Positions 34,872 to 47,082 of a stretch of DNA of 64,000 bases are shown piece after piece (within the stretch, counting starts at the first letter, position 1; each line of letters opens with the position of its first letter). This DNA comes from Mycogone perniciosa (lineage: Eukaryota > Ascomycota > Sordariomycetes > Hypocreales > Hypocreaceae): assembly GCA_025331125.1 (NCBI GenBank), contig JAOALB010000027.1, forward strand, positions 248,001 to 312,000, in the 5' to 3' direction. The notes under the pieces were generated by a model, which saw only the letters and a program-made list of their open reading frames with translations, did not search any database and had not been told where the DNA came from. The position numbers were made by a program, and so were the translations under genes.

Positions 34872-36725
34872 TGCGGCGTCTTCAACAGGCAGAGTGGTGC
34901 CCAAGCCCGCGTTGTATGCTAAGCCTCATAGCCGTTCAAGATATAGAAGGTGTACCAGGCAGCCGGCAGGGGAAGAGGCGGCTTGCTGATATACTATATC
35001 GATTGTCGATCGATCAGGAGACACTGTTATCGGCAAAGGGATGTGTGGTGTTTGACGGAAAGACAACAGCGGTAACTTGTGGTGCGAATGTTTGATTTGG
35101 ACTAACTGACTGGTTGCTGGTTACGTTAGGTGCGACACACCAGAGCGGAGCAAAACGTCATCCTGTGGTCCCCAGCCGGTTGGGTAGCGCTTGGGTCTTC
35201 CCCTGGAACAAGGACTGGCTTACTTCGTACACTGCCTAATAATAATGCTAGTACGGAGTACATACTACGGAGTACTCCCAGAATAGCCATGATTTGTGCT
35301 GCAACAATTACCTACCTAAATCGGCAGAAGAAACCAGGGACCGGACTTGAAACACTAAGAATAAGTCCAAGCAACCATGTCATAAGATGGAAATTGGAAG
35401 TCTTCCAAGTGGAGGTGAGCTCCATGATCCTGTCACTGCAAGTTGGCTTGAATTAGAAACGGCACTCAATACGAACATCGCCTCTAGACAAGCACCAGAC
35501 AACGTTTCAAACCAAACCCCCGCTCTGCCAGGGCACGGCGCTCAGGATAAGTGCACTCCTCCTTACTAGGGGATATGAGCGGCGCCTTGACTTTCCATGA
35601 GAATTGGTAGCATCTGCTAGTGTTGTACGGTAAGCCGCAGATTTGCAGGACCAACTTGAACGACATCGCATCTTGAAATGTCCGTGGAGGTACTTTGTAC
35701 TTTATACAGAGTACGAAGTACACAAGCTATGAGAAATTCGATGCAAAAAGGGACAGCGAGGTGTTTGCTGCATCATGCGTGGCGCTAAGAGAGGTGTATA
35801 TATATCGTTCGGCACGGGACATCTTCACAACGTTGGTGGCTGAGCGAAACGGCATTCATGTCAGCTGGAGCTTATGCGCTGACATGCCGTGCTTGTGATA
35901 ATGGGGGAGCTGGTAGGCACTGACAAGATGTATCTGCCGTCATCGTATGTTGTATTGCTCCGGAGTAGCATCCTCTTGTTGCAACGAAGTACTACCTACT
36001 AACCTACCTACTACATTAGCATGGAAGACGAGGACCAAGTCCACGGCAAAGCGGATGTGGCGCTTGAGTGTTACTCTGGAGCGTCTTTGGCCAAAGCTCT
36101 GAAATTAATAACTAGTACGGAGTACTCAAGAGTATTATGTAGAGGTGTCTGGAAGAGACAGTTGTCCATGGAGAGCACCAAGCGATTGTCGTAGCCAGAC
36201 AGGTACCATTAGAGTGGATGGCATGCGGTTTCCAAGTGATCCTCCCAGGCTTCATGCACCCCCAACCCCCCCAGTAACGAGATACACTGGGCTGAGGCTA
36301 TCTCAACACAATGTCACCAGGTCACTCCCTAGCACTAGACGCACTAGCTAGTGGCCTTTTAGTGCGCTGTCTGAAGTATGGGCACCTGGACATTGCTATT
36401 GTGACTGCTGCAGCAGACCGGAGGCAGGCATGCATGCGCCGCGCTCTCCATTACCACCATCTACCTACCTCCCCATCTCTGCCTGCGGATAATATTGACT
36501 TCTTTGTCCTTTGTGTTCTCCCATCGCCGCCATCAATCACCACATCCATTTGCTCATCGCTATTTCAGTATTCCTTGCGAGCTGTCCAGGTCGATCCGGG
36601 CTCCAGATGACTGTCCGGTTCCCGCCCTGAGCCCCGCGCTATCTTCCGTTGCCCGTCAGTTCGCTCGCCACAGCATCGCCAACACTTCGATTCCTGTCGC
36701 CCGTCGCCGTTGAGCTCTCGTCGAC
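34872..36725. other. Divergent promoter region, Munc13-like / ArfGAP
   Basis: This 1.85 kb lies between divergently transcribed genes. It contains several AGTACGGAGTAC motifs (35252-35275, 35697-35720, 36114-36127) and a CT-rich tract before 36726. No gene was recognised. Confidence 0.55.
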
Positions 36726-39700
36726 ATGGGCAATGTTAGCAGCAGGCCCGAAGACGGGTCGTCTCTGTACCTCAGAGACCAGAATCGCTGTACGTAGCTA
36801 AATCGGATCGCAGACATGGCGACCGCTGCTGACCTCGATGACAGTGAGCATCACCTCCATCGTTGTGACGAACCCCCGGAAGCGCACTTCTGTACACATC
36901 ACACCCAATGCATTCCCGGCTACCAGAGTATCTGCCACCCGACCTGTCGGCGACAACTCCCCCATAGAATACGTTCAGGTTAGGCAGCGCGGCTCCTCAC
37001 GCACCTAGTTTCTGGCGCTAACAAAAAGGCTCAGGATCCTGAGCTTGCCAACTCCGGTGGCCCTCCAAACTTCCTCCTCAAGCTGAGCAGCGACGATGAG
37101 CTCATCTTTACCTTCGCATTTGTTATGCGCCAGACGCAGCAGACGCAGCAGACTGCGCTTTCAAGCCCAACCACTAGTTCCGACAACCAACTCGCCACGG
37201 TAGACACGAGCATTTCCGGACTCACCTTTGTTTACGCATCCACCACGCGGGAAGTTGAGAACCTCGTCACACGCGAATTCCATGCCAATCCGAACCTTCA
37301 CAAAAACTCCAACGTGGCCCTTGTCGGCGACTATTCTACCAGCGGAAGTCCCTCCGTCTCGTTTGAATGGACATGGAAATGGAAAGCCCCCAGAAATCAG
37401 GAGGACAAGGGTGGCGGCTGGAGGAACTCGTGTAGTGTATGCCGCTCAGTTTCCGATTTCTTAGTCGATGCCGTTGCTGATTTCTGCAGTTTGTGGAGTA
37501 CGATTCTCGTGCTCATCGACTACACACTCTGGCCACTTTTTCGTATTGGGTTTCGAGTACGTTGGCCATATTCGCATTTGATCCCCTGAAGGTCACTACT
37601 AACATCCTTTATAGGTCCTCACACAATACCGACTCAGCCCAATTCACCATCACCTCCTTTTCTTCTAGCATCTCCTCCCAAAATCCGTGTCGCTTCAGCA
37701 CAATCAGTCGATTCTCGCTTGACTGCCGAGGTCGACGAACCGCTTTCACCTCTGCTGGGCCCTAGCGAATCTATCCCTCCAGTCGCATCACAGCTAAAAG
37801 AATCTGTGAAGGTGGATGTACCGTGTCCAAGGCCAGCAGAGGACGTTGCAGTCACTGATGATGGCCCGCTCTTCCGTGCGACACTCAAGGCCCTAGAGCA
37901 AAAGACAGGAAATCTGCGGATGCAAATGAAGAAAGTACTAAAAAGAGCCGAGCAAGCACATGCATCGCAATTAGAGGCCAACGATTCATTTGCCTCTTTT
38001 ATGGACGCGTTACGCGAGGCATCTTCAACTAACGCAAATGCTGTTCAACCTGCTCTAGACCACTACTTTGATAAAATCGCCCGAGATATCTTAACCTATG
38101 AGCGCCAAAACACAATAAATCTGCAGAAAATCATTATCGAGCCGATCAGCAAGCTGTATCAGCTTGAAATAAAGCAGGCGGAATCAAAGAAGCGAGATTT
38201 CGAGGAGGAGAGTAAAGATTACTACGCTTATGTGTCACGGTATCTTGGCCAGCGTCAAGATTCGGCAAAGGCTAAGAAGCTTGCCGAAAGCGACTCCAAG
38301 TACCAAAATAAGCGAAGGATGTTCGAACTCAAGCGCTTTGACTACTCGAGCTTCATACAAGATCTCCACGGCGGTCGCAAAGAGCAAGAAGTCTTATCTC
38401 ATTTGACGAAATATGCCGACGCTCAAACCAATGGATTCTTAGCAACCGCGAAGAAGATTGAAGGACTTCGCCCACAGCTTGTGGCTCTTACGAACGAAGT
38501 TCAGGAAGCCGATAAAGAGTATCAGTATCAGCGACGAGAACGTGAGGAAAAACGACGTCAGCTGGAAAAGAGCAATGTTCCATACGTGGAGCCTGAACAA
38601 ACTGGTTTAAGCAGTGCTGCTCCAATAATACCCAACTCAAATGGCAACGCTGGTCACACTTCTGATAGCGAACTAAGGCGAGCTGATAGCACAGGCTCTC
38701 AACTCAAGCCCTCGACATCGGGTGGTCCTGGACAAGGGAATACCGCCGCGACCACAGATCTTTCTAGATCGCCTGGCAGCCTTGGACAATCACCCGTTGT
38801 TGGTAGCCCCTCCCAGGGCGCCAAATTCAAAGGAATCCGTGATCTCGAGGATGGAGCTAGCATGCAATCATCGGTAACTCAGCGGAAAGAGGGCCTTCTT
38901 TGGGCTTTAAATCGACCTGGCGGACATGTAGATCCTCGCAACTTGAATAAGCAAGGGTGGCATAAGTGGGATTCCTCCGCCAACCTCCTAATCGGTTCAA
39001 ATGTGACTAACATGCTTTAGATTCTGGATTGTTTTGGATCAAGGCAAACTGTCCGAGTACAGCAATTGGAAGCAGAAACTTGATCTCCATATGGATCCCA
39101 TCGATCTCCGAATGGCCTCCGTTCGTGAAGCCCGGAACGCCGAAAGACGCTTCTGTTTCGAAGTCATTACACCAAATTTCAAACGTGTATATCAAGCAAC
39201 TTCCGAAGAAGATATGAACAGCTGGATTATCTCCATCAACAATGCGTTACAGAGTGCGGTTGAAGGCCGAGCCTACCGAGAGAGGCAAACCGCATCAAGA
39301 GGATCTAGCGACATTTCCCTTAAGAGGGACATCGGCTCGATACTTACCGGGAAAACACAATCCGTTGGCCACGGCTCGTACTATTCACATAACTCAAGCA
39401 GTGGGGTACCGTCTCGCAGAATCACAGTTGGCGCCCGACCTAGTCCAGTGCGAACGCCGAGCTCGGGCTATGATGAACATCCGGACAGACTATTACAGAT
39501 GCTGAGAGATAATGACCAAGGGAACTGCTGGTGTGCCGACTGCGGCTCTGGGTCTAAGGTTGAATGGGTATCCATTAACCTGGGGATTATTCTTTGCATC
39601 GAATGTAGTGGTATCCATCGATCACTGGGGACACATATCAGTAAAGTACGGTCTCTCACACTGGACATCAAGTCTTTTACAGTCGATATTGTCGAGCTGC

Positions 39701-40335
39701 TCCTCCTCATCGGAAACCGGGTATCAAATATGGTCTGGGAGGCTAAGCTTGACCCATCACAAAAGCTTGGAGCGCAAGCAACTCGTGAGCAGCGTCTCAG
39801 GTTTATCACGGCCAAGTATGTGGATCGAGCATACGTTGAGCCTATTTCACCGACACTTTCGCGCTACGGTACGGCAGACGAGACCTTGCTGGCCGCGATT
39901 AAGAAGAACGAGATCCAACAGGTACTGTATGCTCTGGCATTAAGAGCGAACCCTAATGTGGTGGATAAGATGAGGGGAACGCACGCGGTTTGGCTTGCAC
40001 TGGCGGCTGCTGACCCGGCTGCGCCATCCTCCACGCCTGGGCAAACTCCAACAGAGTCGGACAGCAAGGCGGTTCCTTTTCCTGTGGCGGAATTACTGAC
40101 TCAAAATGGCGCCGAGATCCCGACTTCTCTCCCAGCATTCCCCCTTGGAAGATGGGCACAGCAATATCTCGAGCAGAAGCGAGGAAGGGGTAATACTGTA
40201 TCTGGCGACACAGTGCCCTCGCTACCCAATAATATCGGTACAGGGGAGAGGCTGTCGCGAGAAAAGGAAGTCCGACTTCAGAAGAGAGTCAGCGCAGGGG
40301 GAAGGCTGGCAAAGTCACCTATCCCGGAAAAATAG
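36726..40335 (+). CDS. BAR-PH-ArfGAP protein (centaurin/ACAP-like)
   Basis: Six exons: 36726..36789, 36845..36978, 37035..37436, 37490..37556, 37615..38965 and 39021..40335, all phases compatible, 1110 residues. It is a GTPase-activating protein for Arf GTPases acting at curved membranes. The order is: a conserved N-terminal region starting MGNVSSRP (Gly2, Ser6: N-myristoylation-like), a linker, a BAR domain at about 300-540 (LKALEQKTGNLRMQMKKVLKRAEQ through TNGFLATAKKIEGLRPQL), a PH domain at about 645-755 (KEGLLWALNRPGG, then WHKFWIVLDQGKLSEY across the last intron), and an ArfGAP zinc finger with Cys 844, 847, 865 and 868 and an HRSLGTH arginine near 873. The C-terminal part has degenerate ankyrin-like helices (ALALRANPNVVDKMRGTHAVWLA). 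The small upstream exons rest on splice phase only and are less certain than the BAR-to-end part. Confidence 0.88.
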
Positions 40336-41697
40336 GAGCCCAACTTCTGGGATCGATTGGCGGGATTCACGCTATGCTACCATCTGTATGAGATGCATCG
40401 GCTGCGGAGCTTCGGGTTGAATAGTGGTAATGATTATACATGCTATTGGTGATGACGATTCGGGTTTTCTTGTCAGGAGACGAGCTGACGCGATGAATGG
40501 GACTGGGTGGACTGAACTGGACCTTGGGCTGGCCTGGCGTTTGGGAGCTAAGGTCTTAACTGATGAAGCATCGAGATGGAGGGAGGTCCCAGTTGGCATA
40601 TGATTAGAGAGCTCAAGATCTAAGCGATCTCTTGTTTGAGTTGTTCAGTCTTGTTCCGGGGAAACCCATGTATGGGCAATGAGGGGATTGGTTGGAAAGG
40701 CACACTGAGTGAGCTGGGCAGGGCAGCAGGGATACTAGTCATTAATGATTAATGGACGTATGATGAGGAATGTTTTACGGCAAGGCCGCGGCAGACCATA
40801 AGAATAGAACGTAAATATCAACTCCCAAATGGTAGAACTGTGAAGTGACGAATGACTAAGAGTTAGGTGCTCTACAAGACAATTTAACAGGAGCTGCATT
40901 GCAATAAGTCACACTTATGAGAAGCATGACGAGAGCCGGTGGCCCACGTTAGGGCAATGCGTGACTCTCATGGTGATGAATGACGATACTACATTGGAGG
41001 GTGAGTGATCATTGGCAGTCAGCTGAAGGGAGAACAGCCCTGCCGGTATTGAAAGCCTCGAGTAGTACAAAGTATGGGGGGAACAGGTACCTGGTATTCC
41101 GGTGTAGTACGGAGTACAAAGTACGTACTGCACTCACCCTGCAACAACGGCATTTCGTCTCTACCTACTTCGTACTTCGCAGATGGTACTACTCCATAAC
41201 AGCAGCAAAGCAGCCAAACTCTTCCATCATTTTCCATCAGCGCTCTCACGTCGCTGCAAGTCAGCCAGTGGTGGGCGGAGAATCACAAGGACCGGGCGGT
41301 ACGAAGTACAGGGTACAAAGTACAAAGTAGTCATAGTACGGAGTACATGTCTCTTGATGGGGATCAATAGGCAGAAGCTGCGGGTCTGCAGGACTGGAGC
41401 TCGAAGAGCCGCATGAGGTACTAAGGTTACCTGCAGCTCTCCCTACAGCTCCCCCGTACCTTGGGTCCCGTTCCTACCTACTACCTACCTGTAGGTAGTG
41501 CTAGCCTAGCGGGTAGTACCAGTGACGCCAAAGCTGAACCAGGCCAGGCTCCCTCCTCCACCATCTCTTATTCGACTTTCTGTCCTCGGTAGGCAGCCTC
41601 CCATTCATTCGCCTTTACGCCTGTGAATCATTGCACAAACCGCTCGCCTTGGGTCCTCAGAAGCTATTCGGGGCCCCCAATTATCCCTCAGAGGACC
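40336..41697. other. Intergenic region upstream of the FHA kinase gene
   Basis: This 1.36 kb lies between two plus-strand genes. A cluster of TACGGAGTACAAAGTACGTAC-type motifs lies at 41105-41130, with further copies at 41165-41180 and 41300-41345, and CTACCTACCTAC repeats at 41475-41495. No gene was recognised. Confidence 0.55.
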
Positions 41698-43946
41698 ATG
41701 GCACATCGAAATGAAAAGAGCCAATTGAAACGGCCTCGCGTATGTCTCTTGTCACGACTCCTGGGCCTCCGTGAGGCCTAGCATCACCATCGCTGACCAA
41801 TTTCGCAGGGCTCCTTGCCGGACGACAGCACCGAGTCCAAGAAGCCCCGTAGGTCCGATCGCTTGGCTCAGGCCGACGTGGACAAGACCCCCGTTTCGCA
41901 CAAGCAGCAGCAGCAGCAGCAACAGCCCTCACCCGACACAAACAACACTGTCGACGTCTCCAGCGATCCAGCAAAGGAACCCACTGCAACGCCACCTGGC
42001 GTACCGTCTGACGAGCTCACCCCGCGGAAGACCGCTGAAGGTCTAGGCCAGAGCCAGGCGCTCTCATCCCCTCCACAGGATACGCAGCCGCTCAGCCAGT
42101 ACGTCGATCGACACCCAGCGCTCTCTGACGAAGTTGTAGATGAGGTCAAGGAAGGTGTATGGGGCTACCTAGTCCCTCTCGATCCTAAATATGGCGACAA
42201 ACCTTTGGTACTGAAAAAACGCGTCGCATGTGATGCTGCCAAGACGGCAGCCGACGCGGATAAGACTGCGAAGTCCACCACAGCCAAAGAAGGGGAAGGC
42301 ACAAAAGTCAAGGGCGTTTCTACTGGAGGCTATCTGATTGGCCGACATCCGGAATGTGGTAAGTTTTGGGCTTCAAGTTTGCTCACGGGAAACCTCGACA
42401 CTTACGCGCTCCTTAGACGTGGTTATCAACGAAAATGTCGTGTCCAACCGGCACTGCCTTCTCTTTGCGGAGAACGTCGGCACAGACACCATGGCGGTTG
42501 TCGAAGATTTGTCTAGCAACGGAACATTTGTCAATGAAGCTATTGTTGGGCGGAACCAACGCCGTGAGTTGGAAGACCAGGATGAAATTGCAGTGCACAG
42601 CAAAGCAAGATTTATCTTCAGATATCCTCAAAGTCGGCACACGAGCGCGTTTTCACAACAGTATACGCAACTTGAGAAACTCGGCAAGGGCCATTTCGCC
42701 GAGGTCTATCTTTGTGTGGAGAAGTCCACTGGCAAACGATATGCCGTCAAGATCTTCACCAAGCATCCGGGTTTCGAGGATAAGTCTAAGCTGGAAGGCC
42801 TGCAACAAGAAATCGGTGTGCTTATGGGTGTCAGCCACCCCAATGTGCTCTGTCTTAAGGACACTTTCACCGAGCGCGATCGTGTTTACCTGGTGCTGGA
42901 ACTGGCTCCCGAAGGCGAACTGTTCAATTACATTGTGATGAAACAGAAGCTGAGCGAAGATGAAACCAGAAAACTGTTCATTCAGTTGTTCCAAGGAATC
43001 AAGTATTTGGTGAGTTGTTCTTGTCTTGATACTCTGAAGTGTGTGTATTCTAGTGCTCATATTTTCATCTTCAGCATGAGCGCAACATCGTTCACCGTGA
43101 TATTAAGCCCGAAAATATCTTGGTGGTTGATAAGGACTTGCATGTGAAGCTGGCCGACTTTGGCTTGGCCAAAATCATTGGAGAAGAATCGTTTACTACG
43201 ACGCTTTGTGGAACTCCCAGTTACGTCGCTCCCGAGATTTTGGCGGATTCCCGACACCGCAAGTATACCAAAGCCGTGGATATCTGGTCGCTTGGTGTAG
43301 TGCTCTACATATGTCTGTGTGGTTTCCCCCCTTTCTCCGATGAGCTTTACTCTCGAGACTTTCCATATACTCTTTCACAACAGATCAAGAGTGGTCGATT
43401 TGACTACCCATCCCCCTACTGGGATTCAGTCGGCGACCCAGCTCGTACGTCCATATTCCTCTTCTACTGTCGCAACATACTGACCGTCTGTCTATAGTTG
43501 ATTTGATTGACTCAATGTTGATTGTGGATCCGGAGAAGAGATTCACCATAGATCAATGCCTGAAGCACCCGTGGCTCACACAGAACACACCCGCTGTTAA
43601 CGACAGCACCGGTGGGCTTGTTGGGGGCATCCAAGGATTGGAGGTCAACCGCAGAGCTCCAGTTAGAGAAAGGACGCTGCTTGCGACCCTCAATTCCGTA
43701 TCGGTTACCGCTCAGCTGGATGGCGGAAATAACAAGACCTCGATCAAGGTCTTCTCCAAGAACAAGAATCGCGTGGCAAATGCCCCTCCTGAAGCTGGAC
43801 CTGCACATCAGCGAGCACCTGAGGAGTTCATTGAAATGGGCGGTAAGGGAGACCAACAGCTCTTTGGTGACGATGATTCAAGTATTTACCCAAAAGGAGA
43901 TGTAGCTGCGAAGACAAAGAAGAAAGGAGAATCCAACGACCGGTAA
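41698..43946 (+). CDS. chk2: Checkpoint Ser/Thr kinase with FHA domain (Chk2/Rad53/Cds1; PRD-4-like)
   Basis: Exons are 41698..41739, 41809..42358, 42417..43009, 43075..43444 and 43498..43946, giving 667 residues. It is the effector kinase of the DNA-damage and replication checkpoint; the Neurospora orthologue PRD-4 also links damage to the circadian clock. An N-terminal basic, glutamine-rich region (seven-Gln run encoded near 41905) precedes an FHA domain at about 130-255, with GYLIGRHPEC, a split Asp at the intron, NRHCLLF and SSNGTFVN. The kinase domain runs from about 279 to 560: LGKGHFAEVYL loop, AVKIF lysine, HRDIKPEN with catalytic Asp near 404, ADFGLAK with Asp near 423, GTPSYVAPEI and DIWSLGVVLY. 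The tail is lysine/glutamate-rich. The C-terminal donor (CTC|GTACGT) was chosen because it restores the frame into DLIDSMLIVDPEKR. Confidence 0.93.
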
Positions 43947-44724
43947 GAAGAATTACTACTGGCTATAGTTGACCGAATTTGCTTGAATTGTATCAGTTGA
44001 CTATGGAGCCCTGCATGTTTTTTATAGATGTCGGATCAGGATGGCTTTGGGATGGAGAAACTTGGTATTGCGGGCCTTTCCCTATTTTGCTCTCCTAGTA
44101 CCTCTTTCTTGCTTTTCTTCTTCTTCTTTTGGTTTTTGGGATACTGTCTGGCGGATATGGCTTGTTGGAACAATCACTGGAGACCAGCTGTCTCCCCGAT
44201 CTTAATGATGGATCTGGCAAAGGTGGGTGGACTTGAAGGGAGTTACATATATATTATACCGTTTAGCGATCTCAAAGGAGTTGCTTGAGTTTCATAATCG
44301 AAAAGTCTTGTTTTACATTCAGTTCAATCCATCCTATAATAGTACCTCCTCAGATAGGTACCCTCCGTGATATCAAGTACTGGTTCCTCGGAGCGCACGT
44401 GTGATGTCACATGGCTCATCCCACTAACGCAGCGTCACCGCCCTCGCTTAGCTACTCCCACACATCTACTTCGTAGAGTGGCAGAAAAATCGGTGGGGTG
44501 GCGTGTGTTGGATTGGATTTGACCACAGACCCCACCAGAGGGCTATTCAGGCGCCGACCCTGCCAGACGGACGCTCAACATCACATTTTCCGGTTTGAAC
44601 GCCTACGCTCACGCCCCGCTCACCCTCACGACACGACGTCCCCTATCGGCCAACCGATTGTAGGACCCTAGAGCCAGCGTCGAGACTGCCTAGTGACCGG
44701 CCTTTGAAAGAATCCGAGGCAAAA
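43947..44724. other. Intergenic region, chk2 / eIF3m
   Basis: This 0.78 kb holds the 3' end of the kinase gene and the promoter of the next gene. There is a TTCTT repeat at 44100-44130. No gene was recognised. Confidence 0.55.
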
Positions 44725-46102
44725 ATGCCTGCCGCCAAGAACAATGGGCAGCAGCCGCAGCTGCTCTTTGTCGATGGATCCTTCGAGGATCTCGCCCGGG
44801 AGATGGCCGAATACCTCAAGGCTGAGGAGGCGAAGCAGCTTCTGAGCGGCGACAAGCAGGTGCCGACAGAGGAGGTTCTCTCCAAATTGGTCACGGCGTC
44901 CGGCGGCCTCAGCACCGTCCCCGAGAAGGAGTTCACGGCCGCCTCGAACCTCATGATCCACCTGGTGATGCAGTCATCAGACCCCAAGAAGCATCTGCCC
45001 GCGCTTTGCGCCAACTTCGCCAAGCCCCTGCTCAACTCTCCCATACACGGCACCGGTCTGTCGCTGAATGCGCTGGCTACCGTTTTCAACTTGCTCGAGC
45101 CCGAGGACCCCATCCGAGCGCGGGTTTTCATGGAGATTCTCAAGTTCTTGAAGACGAATAGCATTTTCGACAACCTACGGCCTTACTTGGAGAAGCTGCC
45201 GGACTGGATTGCCTCATGGGGCAGCGGTGCAGATATCGAGAGGAAGATTTATGAGGAGGTGGCGGAGGTGGCTCTCGAAGCCGGCGACGAAGCGTGAGGA
45301 CAACCCCGCACTGCATCGTTCTGAGTGTTGGGAATTGTTGCTAACGAGAACACACACATGTAGAACGGCTTACGACTTTATTCTGAAGGCTCTCCGGACA
45401 TTTGATGGCGATGAGAAGGGCGACATTGCCTCCGAGGACGCTCAAAGATTATCACTGCGCGCTATCAAGATGGCCATTCTTTCCAACACCCACTACCTCT
45501 TCCAAGACCTTCGCGCCATCCCCAGCGTGCAGGCGCTCAGTGATTCCCACCCCGTCTACTCTCAGCTGCTCGACATCTTTGCCGAACAGGACCTCGAGGA
45601 TTACAACGACTTCAACGATGAGCACCAGGGCTGGGTTGAGGAACAGAAGCTGGACGTGGAGAAACTGCATCGCAAGATGCGACTTCTCACCTTTGCCAGC
45701 TTAGCAGCTGCCACACCGAGCCGCGAGGTCGAATACGCCAAGATTACCAAGGCGCTTCAGATTCCCCAGGAGGAGGTCGAGATGTGGGTGATTGACGTTA
45801 TCCGAGCCGGTCTCGTCGAGGGCAAGCTGTCGCAACAGCGCAACATGTTCCTCGTCCACAAGGTCACCTACCGAGTCTTTGGCCAGAAGCAGTACCAGGA
45901 GCTCGCCACACGTGTTGACCATTGGCGGTCGACTCTGCAGAACGTCCTGGGTGTCTTGCGCCAGGAGCAAGTCAATGCCAAGGCGCAGAAGGAGCGTGAA
46001 GTGCAGGAGCTGGAGCGTAAGCTGGCCAACACGAATGTTGGCGGCCAGGAGGGCGGGCGGCGACGACAGCCGCAACGAGAGAGGACAGACAACGACGACT
46101 AA
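44725..46102 (+). CDS. Eukaryotic translation initiation factor 3 subunit M
   Basis: Exons are 44725..45293 and 45364..46102 (GC|GTGAGG ... TGTAG|A), giving 435 residues, typical for eIF3m. It is a structural PCI subunit of the eIF3 complex that helps load mRNA and initiator tRNA on the 40S ribosome. Visible features are the N-terminal helical part (LLFVDGSFEDLAREMAEYL, then LNALATVFNLLEP), SWGSGADIERKIYEEVAE near the splice, TAYDFILKALRTFD after it, and the PCI/winged-helix part with RKMRLLTFASLAA, EYAKITKALQIPQEEVEMW and VIRAGLVEGKLSQ. The C-terminus is a charged coil ending in RERTDNDD. The 5' splice lies between two parts of the same helix bundle and keeps the frame. Confidence 0.95.
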
Positions 46103-46733
46103 GAACTAGCAAGACCACAAAAGGAATCAGGGGATCCCAAAATCAGGAATGGTGGGGTGTCTTTGGCATGGGGAGGGAGGGTATTTGATCGTGTTTGTGT
46201 TAATATATTCAGTGGGAACCAGATCTCATGAAACGAGGATACTGCGAATGGCGTAGCCGGTTTAGCATATGATATTTCTCACTCTCTAAACTTCCCGAGC
46301 GTTGGCCAGAGAGGGAAGCCCTCGGGAATACGAGCATAGAATTCCGAAAGAGAAAAAAAATTATGGATATATCTTTCGCAACTTGAAGGCGCCTGATGAT
46401 AGTACGCCTGAAGCCCAGCCTCGTCTATTTCATGTTTCACTGGACGCCAGGGCAGTTTTGACGGGCGTTGTAACGGCCGCTTCAGGCTTTATTTTAGTTG
46501 CCCCTCGGCTGGTCCCGGCTGTCTCCCGCCTCGACTCTTGGGCTCTTGAACCTTTACAACTCCACTGAGATTCATCCATCTATGCTTTCTTTTTTCTTTG
46601 TATGCCCTGTCATCGTATGTACAGCGGAGTGCATTGTGAGTGAGGGGCTCTGAGATGAAGTAGATTGACTTCTTCACAGCAGTCGTTCAATCAATCGAGG
46701 CTCCCTCTTCATCGGAAAGCGTTTCTCGTCGCC
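46103..46733. other. Intergenic region, eIF3m / GRF-family gene
   Basis: This 0.63 kb contains one open frame (46302-46568) without recognisable features. It holds 3' UTR plus promoter sequence only. Confidence 0.5.
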
Positions 46734-47082
46734 ATGGCGACAACGCCTCCCCGAGCTCCTCATCAGGGTGCTGATACTACTAATCCTGTGCCGCCAAGTA
46801 CGCCTTCGACTAAGAAGAAGAGGCTCAAGGGTCTTTGGCATGGCGGCGAATGGTGATGTACGTTTATACATCATATCATGCGTCTCGTCTCATCTCATGT
46901 CATGTCAACTTTCCGCCCATCTGGACTAACCTAACATATGTACATCCAGGTAACTGTTCTCCTCGCAGAAGAGCAGTGGAGCGCAGTGTCCAAAAGAAAC
47001 ACGCCTGACGTCCTGTGGTTTCCAGCTTACGGGAAGTCGACGACGAAGTGATTCTAGTTGTTCTAGGGGCACTGTCATTTTC
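46734..47082 (+). pseudogene. Decayed GRF-type zinc-finger segment (5' part of the following gene)
   Basis: From an ATG at 46734 the sequence encodes a serine/threonine/lysine-rich leader ending KGLWHGGEW, which in related fungal proteins runs directly into a GRF zinc finger. After an intron-like stretch with CTAAC branch site and CCAG acceptor at 46950, the next segment reads CNCSPRRRAVERSV and QKKHA, the first half of a GRF finger, then a TGA. A shifted frame gives SCGFQL, which resembles the CGFFLW end. The GR(W/H)F and YTC core is absent. Neither possible donor (GTGATG or GTACGT) restores frame into CNC. I read this as a broken 5' domain; a sequencing error cannot explain all the lesions together. 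Confidence 0.5.
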
